Below are positions 1-9,734 of a stretch of 64,000 nucleotides of DNA, one piece after another. Made by a program: the position numbers and the translations under genes. Under the pieces are notes generated by a model. The model was not told where the DNA came from and did not search any database. It worked only from the letters and a program-made list of their open reading frames with translations. The stretch is from Apostichopus japonicus (Eukaryota; Echinodermata; Holothuroidea; Aspidochirotida; Stichopodidae): NCBI RefSeq assembly GCF_037975245.1, contig NC_092579.1:11128678-11192677 (forward strand), written 5' to 3'. The number at the start of each line of letters is the position of its first letter. The first letter of the stretch is position 1.

Positions 1-110
1 TATGTCCAGAAACCGGCTAGGAAGGTCGTAATTCCACTTTAGGCATATAAATATATATATGTGGAGGCTGGAAGTTTATTCACTGTTCTGGATTTCCAAC
101 TAATTACAAT
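1..110. repeat. Rearranged copy of the SINE-flank repeat found at 5505-5690
   Basis: Bases 1-46 match 5631-5680 in the same direction (both start with a TATGTCCAGA box and run into GGTCGTAATTCCACT or GGACGTAATTCCACT). Bases 61-110 match the 5510-5560 segment in the opposite direction (GTGGAGGCTGGAAG, then a block ending in CCAACT). The two parts meet at a short TA run, so this is a rearranged or truncated copy cut by the window edge. No coding potential. Confidence 0.55.
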
Positions 111-1857
111 GTTTAGATTTCAGATGTCATGTTGTGCGCAGTGACCTGGGGAAGGGGAAAGAAGGATGTTCAATTAAATGGAGCTACATATTATGGAAAC
201 AGTGAATGAATTTTAGAAACTGCAACCATACATGATTATTATAGAATATGGTGGCAGGGATGTTATTACTCGGGATATGCTACAGTCAACAATACGTATC
301 TATCAACAATACCATCAGCAAGACAGTGAACAATATAGTGTCCCATAATACCTAAATAATAATAATAATAATAATACCAAATAGTACCTAAATACCATTA
401 GTAGTTACACAAAAACCTACACACACTGGGTCAGAAACTGTCTTAAAATTATCTGACATATGCTCAATAATTTTACTTGCTGGTCAACACAGAAAGCATA
501 ACAGTATCAGACGTACAAATGATCGCCTATGATAAGCTCAGATGCAATTAAGCATTACTGTATACAATAGAAAATAGTCTGTTACGTTTACTAGCAATCG
601 ATGGCGCAGCCATCTTGAATACAGCCATTTTGGATACAACCATTATGGAATGAGGTAACTATTCATTATTAAACATGTATCACCCAGACACTACAGCTCT
701 CATTGTTATTAGGTATGCATACATATAGAATACTCAATATTATACTATCCAATGCATTCCTAACGTAACACATATTCACATGCAACTGAAAGTGGGGTGG
801 ACATTCATTTATTGGGGGACGTAAATGACTGAACATGGATAAAACTGAAGAAGTGTGTGTGTATACCACACACTGCAAGCACCTTGACACAAAGACTTTA
901 TTGGGCAGGGTCCAAGGGCCTGCCCTAGGGCTCTATCCAGGGACGAAGTTTTAGTTTGATGTCTGTACGCTTTTGTATGCAAAAATAATTTGAATAAATT
1001 GTTAAATTTGATAAAAAATGGCTGTTAATATCAAGCCTATTTTAGAAATTGTAACTAGATAACTTTTAAACTTTCTGCAGGCTTGATTAGTTAAATACTT
1101 GTATTTGACAAATATATGAACAAACTTTAAGTTTGCCCTGCATCCCACTTCAGTGTCCACCAACAGTAATTAACGCTTCCTCAAAATGTCATGCTGTTAC
1201 CCACAAAATATATTTAAATTTTTTGAGAAATATACAAATACTGTAGGACTGAATTCATACTTGTAATGCAAATCATACTCCCTCAACCCTTTAACATACA
1301 TACACCAATGGAAAGAAAAATTGTATTTAAGTAATTATACCAATTAAAATTTTCATGTGACAAAACACAAATATTTTAAATATTTGAGAAATAAGAAATA
1401 GGAATGAATTAATACTTGTTATGCAAATTATATTCCCACAGGCCTATAACTTCCTTGCACAAATTTATATTTATGAATTATTTACCAATTAAAATTGAGT
1501 CTTGCTGTTTTTTCTGTGACAGCATGACCTGCATTGAACAATACCCGTGCCCGTGGCACCTCTTTTTATTTTGCTTACCTTCTGCAAGAACGTCATAAAT
1601 AGTGCATGTTAGTAGCGCATTGTCTAACCCCTCATTCAAAGAACCATATATAGTTAGGAAATGCCATCCCTAGCTATGCACTGTATTGGAGAACTACTTA
1701 CCACTTGACAACTCCAATTCCAGAAACCAAACTACCTGTAACTACAGTACCATACACTGTACCTGTAGTAATATGTGCAGTGTAAATTATAATGTATTAC
1801 TACAGTAGTTTGCTGCATGGCTAGATCATAAAGGTAATTTTGTTGGTTTGTTGTATG
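111..1857. other. Gene-free stretch, nothing recognised
   Basis: AT-rich DNA with a short AAT microsatellite near 357-375. Reading frames are under 75 codons and resemble no family I know. I see no splice-flanked conserved exon, RNA gene or transposon end here. Confidence 0.5.
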
Positions 1858-1865
1858 TTTATACA

Positions 1866-2238
1866 CAGTGGCGGAGCGTCAATACAGTCTGGGGCGGTTG
1901 CCCCCCCCCCCCCCGACGGACTCAAATGGACTACTGGCGCCCTTTTCAGCTTTTAATCACTTTTTCTTATTTGCGATAATTGACTTTTTATTGCGCTCTC
2001 ATCTACCTATTAACATTTGTCACATTTTGTTGGCGGTAACACCTATTTATTCTTCGTTTATCTGCAAATTAGCAAGGCCAGGAAAGGGTCATTTCCGGCG
2101 ATCTAGGGAGTATCTTTACTCAAAAATTTTGTGTACGCTTCGTGCCAACCTGTGGCGGCGCTCCGCTTAGATAGTGTCGATTGCGCCCCTACAGACCATT
2201 CTCTCCCCCCTTGACCAATACCCCTAGCTCCACCACTG
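1866..2238 (+). mobile_element. hAT-like non-autonomous element, 373 bp, with 8-bp target duplication
   Basis: The left end reads CAGTGGCGGAGC and the right end GCTCCACCACTG, an inverted repeat with one mismatch in 12. The element is flanked by a perfect 8-bp duplication, TTTATACA, at 1858-1865 and 2239-2246. Ends starting CAGNG with 8-bp duplications are typical of the hAT superfamily. There is no transposase. Inside is a G/C tract near the left end and the shared module (about 2066-2176) ending in GCTCCGCTTAGATAGTGTCG. Copies of the same family lie at 36452-36850 (opposite strand) and 53697-54073. Confidence 0.9.
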
Positions 2239-2246
2239 TTTATACA

Positions 2247-3794
2247 CTTCTGATTTCTTGAAGTCTGTATCACTTTTGTTGTTTGTTACCCACAGTGATC
2301 AATGATGTAACATTTGTTTCTCTGTATAGATATTGTACATGAGCTTCTTAACTTTACATACCCATTTCATGTAATAAACTTTTGGGCATGGTGTTACCAT
2401 CAAGCTGTTACCACGCATTTACTTGTTTATGATACATTTATCATTAATCATGATTTTTCATTCCTTGTCTGAGGCAAAAGGAATCTATGTGATGGCATGT
2501 ATGTGTATGTATGCGACACCAGCTTGTAAACTTGGTAACTCAAAAATTTCAATGCGGATTAACTTTGTACGTGGATTCGTCTTAATGAGTTTTGGAACCC
2601 TAACCTATTGCAGTGAAGGTCAAAGGTCATTTGAGATCAACTGAAGGCAAAGTCTGTAAACTAACCAATTGTAACCTTATTTCTTGTTTTCGAACACTCC
2701 CCCATAGGGACCAGGCCCTATGATAAAAACACTTGCTTAAAGACAAGCCCATTTTCTCAATAGCATAAGACACGTCACGAACCATTCCATTTCATGCAGG
2801 GGTCACATTGGTGTGTGAGGCTATAGTTTGTGTTAAGTCAACACATTCATGCATTTGTGATACGTGCATGCACTTGTAAACAAATCCTGCATGAAGTGTA
2901 CATGGAACATGCGAAATGATTATTTCATTGGAACTGCAATATTAATATCATTTGGTTTTACATTTTTGTTTTGATTAAAATAGGCCTATTATTGTCTTTT
3001 CTGGTGCAAATTTTCAGAATGACTTAAGAATTTAACAATGTACACCAAGGAAAATATTTCTTTTCTTTTTTTTCACTATAACTTGGCAATGCAGGGAAAG
3101 ATATTTGCAAAATGGACGACCATCAGTTCGAAAAAACGGTTCGGTTCCAACCACTTCGGTTCCTATCAGTTCCAACCTACGACTTTCCATGATGTCCGAA
3201 GGGGAATAGGTTTGGTTTGCTTATATATATCATAAACTACAGGTGTTACTATCAGGTTCCAAATGTCAGATCTATACTTTGTTGTGAAGTTTGTCAAGGC
3301 TGATGGATGTCATTCTTTACTCTTACAGTACATTAAATTAGATGATGTGAATGACACTTGCAAAACTAGTTGAAGTAAGTCACGGTCCATTAAACCGAGG
3401 CTTGTTGATTTCTTTTCAAAACAGACATTTCTTATAAACCACCATTTTAGTTTAGGTATTTTGCAGGAAGAAATCCAACTCACATATTTGTAGAAGATCA
3501 ATCTTGGACATAATAATAATATAATAATCAGCACTTATTTTTACGACGCTTAAGTGACCACAAATGTGGGAGAAACCTGCAAGGGCTTATGGATTACAAC
3601 TTACGCGTCGGGCGGCTTCCAATTCAACATTTTACTCAAATTTGGAATCTTGAATTATCTTTGCTGTTTTTTCTTCGATTATTTGCATCCATCAGTGGAA
3701 CCTATGCAGTATGTCAGTCAAGTTGGCATATGCATGTATGTACATATGTTAGCTTGTAAACATGGTATCTTGTTTGTTTGTTTTACGGTTTAAT
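2247..3794. other. Gene-free stretch, nothing recognised
   Basis: AT-rich sequence with only short frames, none of them recognisable. The minus-strand frame at 3310-3534 could be remote 3' debris of the LINE at 3795-4600, but I could not support that. Confidence 0.45.
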
Positions 3795-4600
3795 ATGTAT
3801 TTTAGACATAAATATTTGCATCATGAAGTTTTAGCCTTACTAATCTTCCTACACCTCTTGCGATGCTGGTACAAACTTTTGTTATATTGTCATTCCATGA
3901 AAGTTTGCTATCAATATTAATCCCTAGAAATTTAGTAGAACTTTGATACTTGCTTAATTATTTTACAATCCATTAATATCATGATACCAATTAAGTGCCA
4001 TTAAATTCTATATGGTTTTGTCTGCATTAAATGATGACTTATTAGCCACAAACCAGTCAGAAAATTTATTCAAGTCAGTAGAACAGTATTATGTATTATA
4101 TGTGCGTTGTCAAACTCGAAGACAATATAGGTAGCATCGGCAAACAAAATAGTAGTACAAATTTTTGGCAACTTAGCAAATATCATTGATATATATAATT
4201 AATAGCAGTGGTCCTAATATTGAGCCCTGTGAAACACCACAACGGTTTCAGCGTGTTCAGATTTGGAGTTTTTATATGATGTTTATTGATATCTATTGGA
4301 TATATAGCTGCTTAACCAGCCAAGGGTTGTTACCCTTACACCATAAAAAGAATATTTACTTTGCAAATGGTATGGTCAATAGTATCAAATGCTTTAGAGA
4401 GATCAAGGAACACTCCAATACATATTATGTTATAATCATGTCTAGTAAATAGTTTTTCAACAGCATTTGCCAAAGCCAGCTGTCCAGAATACGGTTCGAA
4501 AATTAAAAATGCAATTGTAGATAAATCTTTCAATAATCTTTGAAAAAACATGATACAAAGAAATAAGACGGTAATTTTCATATACAAATTGCCAGGAGAG
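3795..4600 (-). pseudogene. Decayed non-LTR retrotransposon (CR1/L2-like), reverse transcriptase fragment
   Basis: The minus strand encodes a damaged reverse transcriptase. Around 4365-4460 it reads GVFLDLSKAFDTIDH, the palm motif holding the first catalytic aspartate of LINE reverse transcriptases. Upstream, in another frame, is a worn NYRPISL box, and downstream are remnants of the GPLL..IYIND and later thumb regions down to about 3795. Stops and frame changes break it many times, so it is inactive. The endonuclease and the 5' half are missing, as usual for 5'-truncated LINE insertions. The exact clade is inferred from motif style only. Confidence 0.75.
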
Positions 4601-4784
4601 GGCCGAAGGAGAGAGAGAGGGGGGAGAGGGAGAGAGAGAAAGAGTAACCCTAACGGTCCCGGCGACGTCCGGATTTTAGGCTCAAGGCCAATAAAAAGCC
4701 CATTAGAAATCCCAAACGGAACGGACTGAATGTCCGGGAGAGTGGTACCCGGCGTGGAACGCACACAGAAATGGGCTCTGCAAT

Positions 4785-4905
4785 AACCAAACATTGGCTG
4801 TTTTACTTCCAATCACTTACTTAATTTAATTATTGTATCTCACTCGAGGTCCAGCCTTTCTCTAAATGCAGCATAGTTGTTTAACAGTTCTTCCGTTATT
4901 CCTTT
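4785..4905 (+). mobile_element. 3'-terminal fragment of a Penelope-like element
   Basis: This stretch is the reverse complement of about 8001-8120, the 3' end of the Penelope-like element, including the boxes TTTACTTCCAATCACTTAC and CTTTCTCTAAATGCAGC. As at the other copy, it runs straight into a TA-rich run (4905 onward). It joins the LINE-derived and purine-rich sequence at 4600-4785 without a visible target duplication. Confidence 0.8.
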
Positions 4906-5278
4906 ATATATATTTATATATATTATATTTACATATATAGTTGTATATTTATCTACATTAAATTATATTTAAAGGAATTCATTCTTATGATGGGTTCATA
5001 GTTTACCATCCATCAGGGCTTTGTGTGTTTACATTTCTTTCTTATGTTTTCTATTTACTGTTGTTTTATTCTTCCACTTCTCTCACTCTCTGTATTTATG
5101 ACTGCTCTGACTGACGTAACTCTAATAGCAGGTATTGAAATTGTATAAATTTGTATAAAGTTTAGTTAACAGAACAAATTCTCCTTTCTCGTCTCTTATT
5201 TTATGTTCGTGCCTGTTGGTTAGTCTTGAGTGGTTGAATCCCTCTTGAGCAATTGTTTTGTATTTTCTTATGATAACG
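4906..5278. other. Gene-free stretch, nothing recognised
   Basis: TA-rich at the left edge and otherwise unremarkable AT-rich DNA. No gene, terminal repeat or RNA gene seen. Confidence 0.45.
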
Positions 5279-5504
5279 CTAGTAATTTCAAAATAGAAAA
5301 TGCTTAGATGCTACTTACAAGGCCTGCATGGGAAGGGCCATTTCCAGCGATTTGGGAGGCATTTTCGGCCAAACATGGTGGCGCTACGCTTAGATAGTTC
5401 ACAGACGATAGAGGACAGAATAAGATTAAAGAAGAAACCCAAATAATTTCAAGACTGCAAGCGTAAACAATAAATTATATATATATATATTTATATATAT
5501 ATAT

Positions 5505-5690
5505 GAAAATCGTAATGAGTTGGAAAATCAAGAACAGTGAAAAAAACTTCCAGCCTCCACCGGGATTCGTACCTGGGCCTCCCGCTTTGTACACGGACAC
5601 CCTAACCAACTAGGCCATCGAGGCTGATTGTATGTCCAGAGGTTCTAAACCGGTTAGGAAGGACGTAATTCCACTGTAGGGGTTTGTAAC
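5505..5690 (-). repeat. tRNA-derived SINE-like repeat
   Basis: On the minus strand, 5624 down to 5553 (72 nt) has tRNA layout: a 7-bp acceptor stem with one mismatch, an A-box-like GGCCTAGTTGGTTAGG, a weak anticodon stem, and a B-box-like GGTACGAATCCC. The arms carry mismatches (acceptor, D and T stems), so it looks like a SINE head rather than a working tRNA gene. It is followed by a tail region ending in TA repeats near 5505. The flanking box also occurs at the window start. Confidence 0.6.
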
Positions 5691-6253
5691 CGGTATCGAC
5701 ATGGGCGGAGAAACATGGGGGGTTTTAACCCCCCACTTTTTGAAGAGGGGGGTTGGCCCACACAATCAACCCCCCCCCCCTAGTTTTTGCCAGTAATGTT
5801 CTGTTATAGCCTATGTTATGCGCTCCAAATGGCATAATAAATCAAATTTGAAATTGTTAAAGTCATTTCAACCTTTTACCTGGTAGGCTACATCAACAAT
5901 TAACGACCGAAAACCGAGTTAGAATTGACCCACACATTATTTCTAGCCCCTTTCCCCCACCTTGCGCATTGGAACTTGTAGCTCATAGCGCTAACTTCAC
6001 CCCACAACAGACATACACAAAATAACGTTTAATTGCTGTTGAATAGCTTTGGAACTGTATACACTTGCCAACTTCAACGAGGTGAAGGAAGGAAAAGAAA
6101 AAGAAGAAAGAGACGAGAAAAGGATGGAGTAGAAAATACGGGAAGAGAAAGAGGAACAGTGACAAAATTATTCGAATTTGTAAAGCAAACGGCAGATATC
6201 ACATCATATCAGTGAGCATGAAAATGGCGTTCCACGATTAACAGCCTCCAAAC

Positions 6254-6792
6254 CATGGGCGCAGATCCTGGTGAGGACCAACTTTTTCAGTAGTGGGGAC
6301 ATGATATACCGTGTCCCCACCAATTAGTCTTGACCAATAGCTGCATTTCAAGTTCCCCTGTATTGAACTTTGGCGCAGTTTGATCCGGCATTGTGCAAAT
6401 GACATGCAGCATTTCTCATTTTATTGTATTTTATCCACAGTTGTTAAATATAGGACGGAAATCGCATTTGCGGCAGTCTATATTTGTTTTCTGGGAGAGG
6501 ACCCCAGACCCATCGTATATACAAAAGTCTACTTGGATTATTTGTCCCCTGATTTTCTTTCTGCAGACGCCCATGTATTTCTCCAAACTAAATTTCTAAG
6601 CCATGAGATCTAAAACTTAAGGAGGTTTAGGAGCATCATAGGTCTGGGAAGTGTTATTTCCGGCGATCTGGGAGGTATATTTGCCCAAAAAAATCGTACG
6701 CTACGCGCGAACCCATCGTCGCGCTCCGCTTAGAGAGTGTCATAGAACAGACACGCGTCTCCACCATTATCCAAGACTGATCTGCGCCCATG
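6254..6792 (+). mobile_element. hAT-like non-autonomous element, 539 bp (CATGGGCGCAGATC ends)
   Basis: Both ends are the same 14-bp inverted repeat (CATGGGCGCAGATC at left, GATCTGCGCCCATG at right). The flanking 8-mers are CTCCAAAC (6246-6253) and CTCAAAAC (6793-6800), a target duplication with one change. A full second copy lies at 34056-34595 on the other strand with a perfect duplication. Internally it holds the shared module (about 6638-6741). Its longest frames are unrelated to any transposase. It interrupts the composite element at 5279-7408. Confidence 0.88.
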
Positions 6793-7408
6793 CTCAAAAC
6801 TGTCGATGTGTGTATAGTGTTCGGTTTCGGAAATATCTGGTATATTTTTATTTCCTTCAACGAAAGTTTTTAGTAGCCGTCTGAATTTTCGAAAATTCCC
6901 TAACCAACATTCTTCATCATACTTCATCATACTCGTGCAATTTTGACCCGTCTGTTAGGGTTTGAAGGAGGCTTTTCTATATCGGTTGTCCATAGATGAT
7001 ATTTTGTGCAACATTATGGGTATGTTTTGAAGTTAATTTATTCACGAGAATTGTGAATTTTCAAATTCTGAACAGTGGGGCTGACGGATATTGTGGGTCG
7101 CGATGAAGAATCACCTACAAAAGCAATGATCTACATGATATGTGATGAAGTCGAACATGATGTGTGACTGGTGACAATCTTCAAAAAGCCTGGTTATAGA
7201 TGAGAAAAAAAGTATTTGGAAAAAACTTGGTTCTCAGGCAAAAGTGTACATATGGTTGGTCAGTTTCAAGCCCGAGAAGTGCCATTTCCGGCGATCTGGG
7301 GGTACCAAAACCAGAAATTTGCTTGTACGCTGCGCGCCAACCAATGGTGGCGCTCCGCTTAGATAGTAATGCGCGCCCCCGGGTTAGAAAATCCTGCATA
7401 CGCCCCTG

Positions 7409-7797
7409 GTTAAATGCAGCTTTCCAAGGCCTGGGCAGTGCCATTTACTGCAATCTGGGAGGCAATATTTGCCAAAAAATTCTTGAGCACTTCGCGCCAA
7501 CTTATGGTGACGCTCCACTTAGATAGTGAGCCAGCAGTAATGACTTTTTATTTCATCAATGGCCTGCAACCCCCCCCCCCCCCCACTTCTGACAAGAAAT
7601 CTCCGCCACTGGGTATCGAACAATACTAGTTATGTTTTTGGTGACACATTTTGCCTTACTCTAGAGTTCATGAACATATGATGCTAACCAACTCGAAAAT
7701 CATTTGTGATTCCTAAAGCCGGATCTCGAAAGAGATACTTTGAACAGACTTTATGTTAATAAAATATATGATAATGATATATATATATATATATATA
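7409..7797. other. Fragments of the shared hAT-like module, then AT-rich DNA
   Basis: 7421-7527 is another diverged copy of the shared module (GTGCCATTTACTGCAATCTGGG to GCTCCACTTAGATAGTGAG, shown here only by its edges). Around 7571-7605 a C run is followed by CTCCGCCACTG, which looks like a right hAT-like end with no visible partner. 7780-7799 is a TA microsatellite. Confidence 0.5.
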
Positions 7798-7960
7798 TAA
7801 CACTCTTAGAATGAATGACACAACATAAATCGGCGATCAAAACTAAGAAGATCAACCAACCTGTTGCAAATCACTTCAATCTCCAAAATCATTAAATTGA
7901 GAATTTGCAAGTTATTGCCATTGACCAAAACGATTCTTGGACAGATAAATCTAGGAAAAG

Positions 7961-7962
<2 letters not shown>
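7798..7962 (+). mobile_element. Penelope-like fragment in inverted orientation
   Basis: This segment is the reverse complement of about 8430-8600, inside the GIY-YIG ORF of the neighbouring element. On the plus strand it still reads as recognisable pieces such as QPVANHFNLQNH and IDQNDSWTDKSRK, interrupted by stops. It is bounded on both sides by TA microsatellites (7780-7799 and 7963-7999). Inverted partial copies next to a fuller copy are a known habit of Penelope-like elements. Confidence 0.8.
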
Positions 7963-8000
<38 letters not shown>

Positions 8001-8001
<1 letters not shown>

Positions 8002-8311
8002 AATAACGGAAAAACTGTTAAACAACTATGCTGCATTTAGAGAAAGGCTGGATCTCGAGTGAGATACAATAATTGAATTAGGTAAGTGATTGGAAGTAAA
8101 ACAGCCAATGTTTGGTTTTTGCAGAGCTTTCGAGCAAAACTAGCTCTTCTTCAGTGCATGATCACCGAAAGTGACAAGGAGTAGCAGGAATTGAAACTCT
8201 TTTATAGAGGAGATGTCGGCATGGTTGTAAGGGCAAAGCGACTTACTGATTTCTGCTGAATTGAGCAGAAGTTTTGGAAATTCGGATTATTTTAATCCGC
8301 GTCGGATTATT
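8001..8311 (-). mobile_element. 3' untranslated region of the Penelope-like element
   Basis: This lies downstream of the GIY-YIG ORF on the minus strand. It starts with two copies of a 17-bp palindrome (CGGATTATTTTAATCCG) separated by two bases at about 8285-8321; the ORF stop lies inside the first. It ends at a TA microsatellite (7963-7999). Related copies lie at 4785-4905 (terminal part) and 57673-57893 (proximal part). Confidence 0.8.
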
Positions 8312-9034
8312 TTAATCCGATTCCGTCGTAATTGTAAAGGAATTGTTTTGGTTTATCTGGGACGGCAAATCGTTTCTGATGTTTAAACCGAATGGTGCCG
8401 TGGTCTTTAGGTTTAGTTCCCAGAAATTTTCTTTCGCTTTCCTAGATTTATCTGTCCAAGAATCGTTCTGGTCAATGGCAATAACACGCAAATTCTCAAT
8501 TGAATGATTTTGGAGATTGAAGTGATTTGCAACAGTTTGGTAGATCTTTTTTGTTTTGATCGCCGATCTATGTTGTGTCATTCTCATTCTAAGAGTGTTT
8601 TTTGACTCTCCAATGTATTGTAAGTTACAAATATTGCAGTAGATGAGGTAAATGACATTTTTGGATAGGCAGTTAATTTTGTGCCGAATTTGGAATGTGC
8701 GTTTGGTTTGGTTGCTCTGAAAGGCCCCGGTCGAATCGACAAGTAAGCACGTTTTGCAATTTTGTGTACAGGGCGATGATCCTGTAGTTTCTGTTATGCT
8801 TTCCCCTAATGGGGTGTCATCCCGAAAGGATGCCCGAACTAAGATATCCCGTGGGTTGCTGGGTCTTTTAAAAGCGATGACAGGTAATTCTGGGAATACT
8901 GATTTCAGGCGTTCGGTGCCTTGAAGTAGGTGAAAATTCTTCTGAATGATATTAGCCAGTGGTGGGAGACCAGGGTGGAATTCAGTAACCAATGGTACCC
9001 TTTTGGAACTGGTTTGACGAGTTTTGTACGTCAA
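8312..9034 (-). CDS. Penelope-like retrotransposon protein, C-terminal part with GIY-YIG endonuclease
   Basis: About 240 residues are open on the minus strand, and the frame continues past 9034 until a stop in the TA repeat at 9080, so the start given is not a true start. The C-terminal part has the GIY-YIG nuclease signature: IYL at about residues 128-130, YIG at 140-142, then an arginine-rich stretch with LRMRMTQHR (148-156) and a later KENFWEL (201-207) that may supply the metal-binding glutamate. Before it are cysteines at about 89, 93, 96 and 122, like the zinc-binding linker seen in Penelope-like elements. In that family this endonuclease nicks target DNA for reverse transcription. The reverse transcriptase is missing: the 5' side is cut by a microsatellite. 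It is a 5'-truncated copy, unlikely to act alone. Family call is firm, subgroup unknown. Confidence 0.85.
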   Translation of the reverse strand: MTYKTRQTSSKRVPLVTEFHPGLPPLANIIQKNFHLLQGTERLKSVFPELPVIAFKRPSNPRDILVRASFRDDTPLGESITETTGSSPCTQNCKTCLLVDSTGAFQSNQTKRTFQIRHKINCLSKNVIYLIYCNICNLQYIGESKNTLRMRMTQHRSAIKTKKIYQTVANHFNLQNHSIENLRVIAIDQNDSWTDKSRKAKENFWELNLKTTAPFGLNIRNDLPSQINQNNSFTITTESD

Positions 9035-9075
9035 TGTTTCAGTACGGGGTTTGCTTTTAGCCTTTTTGATGGCAT

Positions 9076-9136
<61 letters not shown>

Positions 9137-9255
9137 TATATATATATATACTGTATATATATATATATATATATATACTGTGTATATATATATACATATA
9201 TATATATATACTGTATATATATACTGTATATATATATATACTGTATATATATACA
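9076..9255. repeat. Long TA microsatellite with ACTG interruptions
   Basis: Pure TA runs are interrupted by periodic CTG or CTGTG steps (for example near 9151, 9178, 9211, 9225 and 9240). The long isoleucine/tyrosine frames on both strands are low-complexity artefacts. It abuts the 5' break of the Penelope-like element. Confidence 0.95.
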
Positions 9256-9453
9256 AAATATCAAGAAGCGCGCGAACAATTTTGGGGATGAAAGTTGATA
9301 TGCGCCTGCACCCAAGCAAATGTCCCCCCAATATTTGGAACAAATCGCCGCCCCTGTTTCCTACTGGAGCGAAACTTTATATTAATTATATTATTATACT
9401 GCTGATACAAATATACGGCTGATTAGGTGAGGGTAGCATCGTCAACTGATGTT

Positions 9454-9483
9454 CAGAGCCGTATATTTAAATATACGGCTCTG
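9454..9483. promoter_or_regulatory. 30-bp perfect palindrome in the TK1 upstream region
   Basis: A perfect palindrome with no spacer, half-site CAGAGCCGTATATTT, centred between 9468 and 9469, about 180-210 bp upstream of the TK1 start codon. A related half-site (AAATATACGGCT) lies near 9408-9419. It could extrude as a cruciform, bind a dimer, or be a small mobile footprint. Function is not known. Confidence 0.85.
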
Positions 9484-9489
9484 CTGATG

Positions 9490-9520
9490 TTATTTTGGCG
9501 TTCAATGGTGCGCATGCGTT
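9490..9520 (+). promoter_or_regulatory. Candidate TK1 promoter motifs: E2F-like and NRF1-like
   Basis: TTTTGGCG at 9493-9500 differs by one base from an E2F site of the TTTGGCGC type. TGCGCATGCG at 9509-9518 fits the palindromic NRF1 core. Both lie about 145-170 bp upstream of the TK1 ATG. E2F control of thymidine kinase at the G1/S transition is established in mammals; its use here is inferred. I see no clear TATA box close to the start. Confidence 0.5.
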
Positions 9521-9662
9521 AATAGCATTCGGTAGAGATCGCGGGAGTTTAGAAATGCCACGAAATACAACTATGCTAGTAGTAGTATATTGAATTAAGT
9601 GCATTTAGAAAGCACTGTGAATCCACCATATTTTTTTCAAGATAAAAATAAGAAACGTTATC

Positions 9663-9734
9663 ATGGCCGCAAACTTCTCTGGCATGGCTGGGTTTTCTCC
9701 GAGTCCAAGAAAACGAACAAGGGGACAAGTACAG
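9663..9734 (+). CDS. TK1: TK1 exon 1 (start codon)
   Basis: Encodes residues 1-24, from MAANFSG to TRGQVQ, ending in phase 0 at a GTACTC donor. TRGQ followed by the P-loop exon matches the vertebrate TK1 N-terminus (TRGQIQVILGP in human). It contains SPSPRK, with S14 in a full CDK consensus. Confidence 0.93.

Larger units (their letters stand above)
5279..7408 (+). mobile_element. Composite of hAT-like element pieces, related to 52569-54758
   Basis: Several blocks match the composite at 52.6-54.8 kb: 5279-5400 matches about 53068-53290, the purine-rich block near 6060-6160 matches about 52720-52780, 6165-6245 matches about 53340-53420, and 6801-7408 matches about 54098-54758. The right end (AAATCCTGCATACGCCCCTG) is the counterpart of AAATCCTGGATACGCGCCTG at 54740-54758. 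Block order is not identical, so at least one copy is rearranged. A SINE (5505-5690) and a separate element (6254-6792) have inserted into it. There is no transposase. I do not see a matching left end here. Confidence 0.6.

Noticed and set aside
4336-4812. Single 158-codon minus-strand gene
   Set aside because: Only the C-terminal part is reverse transcriptase; the rest joins unrelated Penelope and purine-rich sequence, so the frame is a chance fusion of debris.
5553-5624. A functional tRNA gene on the minus strand
   Set aside because: Length and boxes fit, but acceptor, D and T stems each carry mismatches and flanking sequence is repeated elsewhere; a SINE is more likely.
7200-7526. Protein-like frame containing ARQPMVALRLDS, seen again near 53250, 54690 and 58290
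   Set aside because: The repeated peptide comes from the shared noncoding module of hAT-like elements. It appears in several copies with different flanks, stops soon, and matches no transposase.
9080-9422. Long tyrosine/isoleucine frames on both strands
   Set aside because: Pure TA microsatellite; open in many frames by composition.
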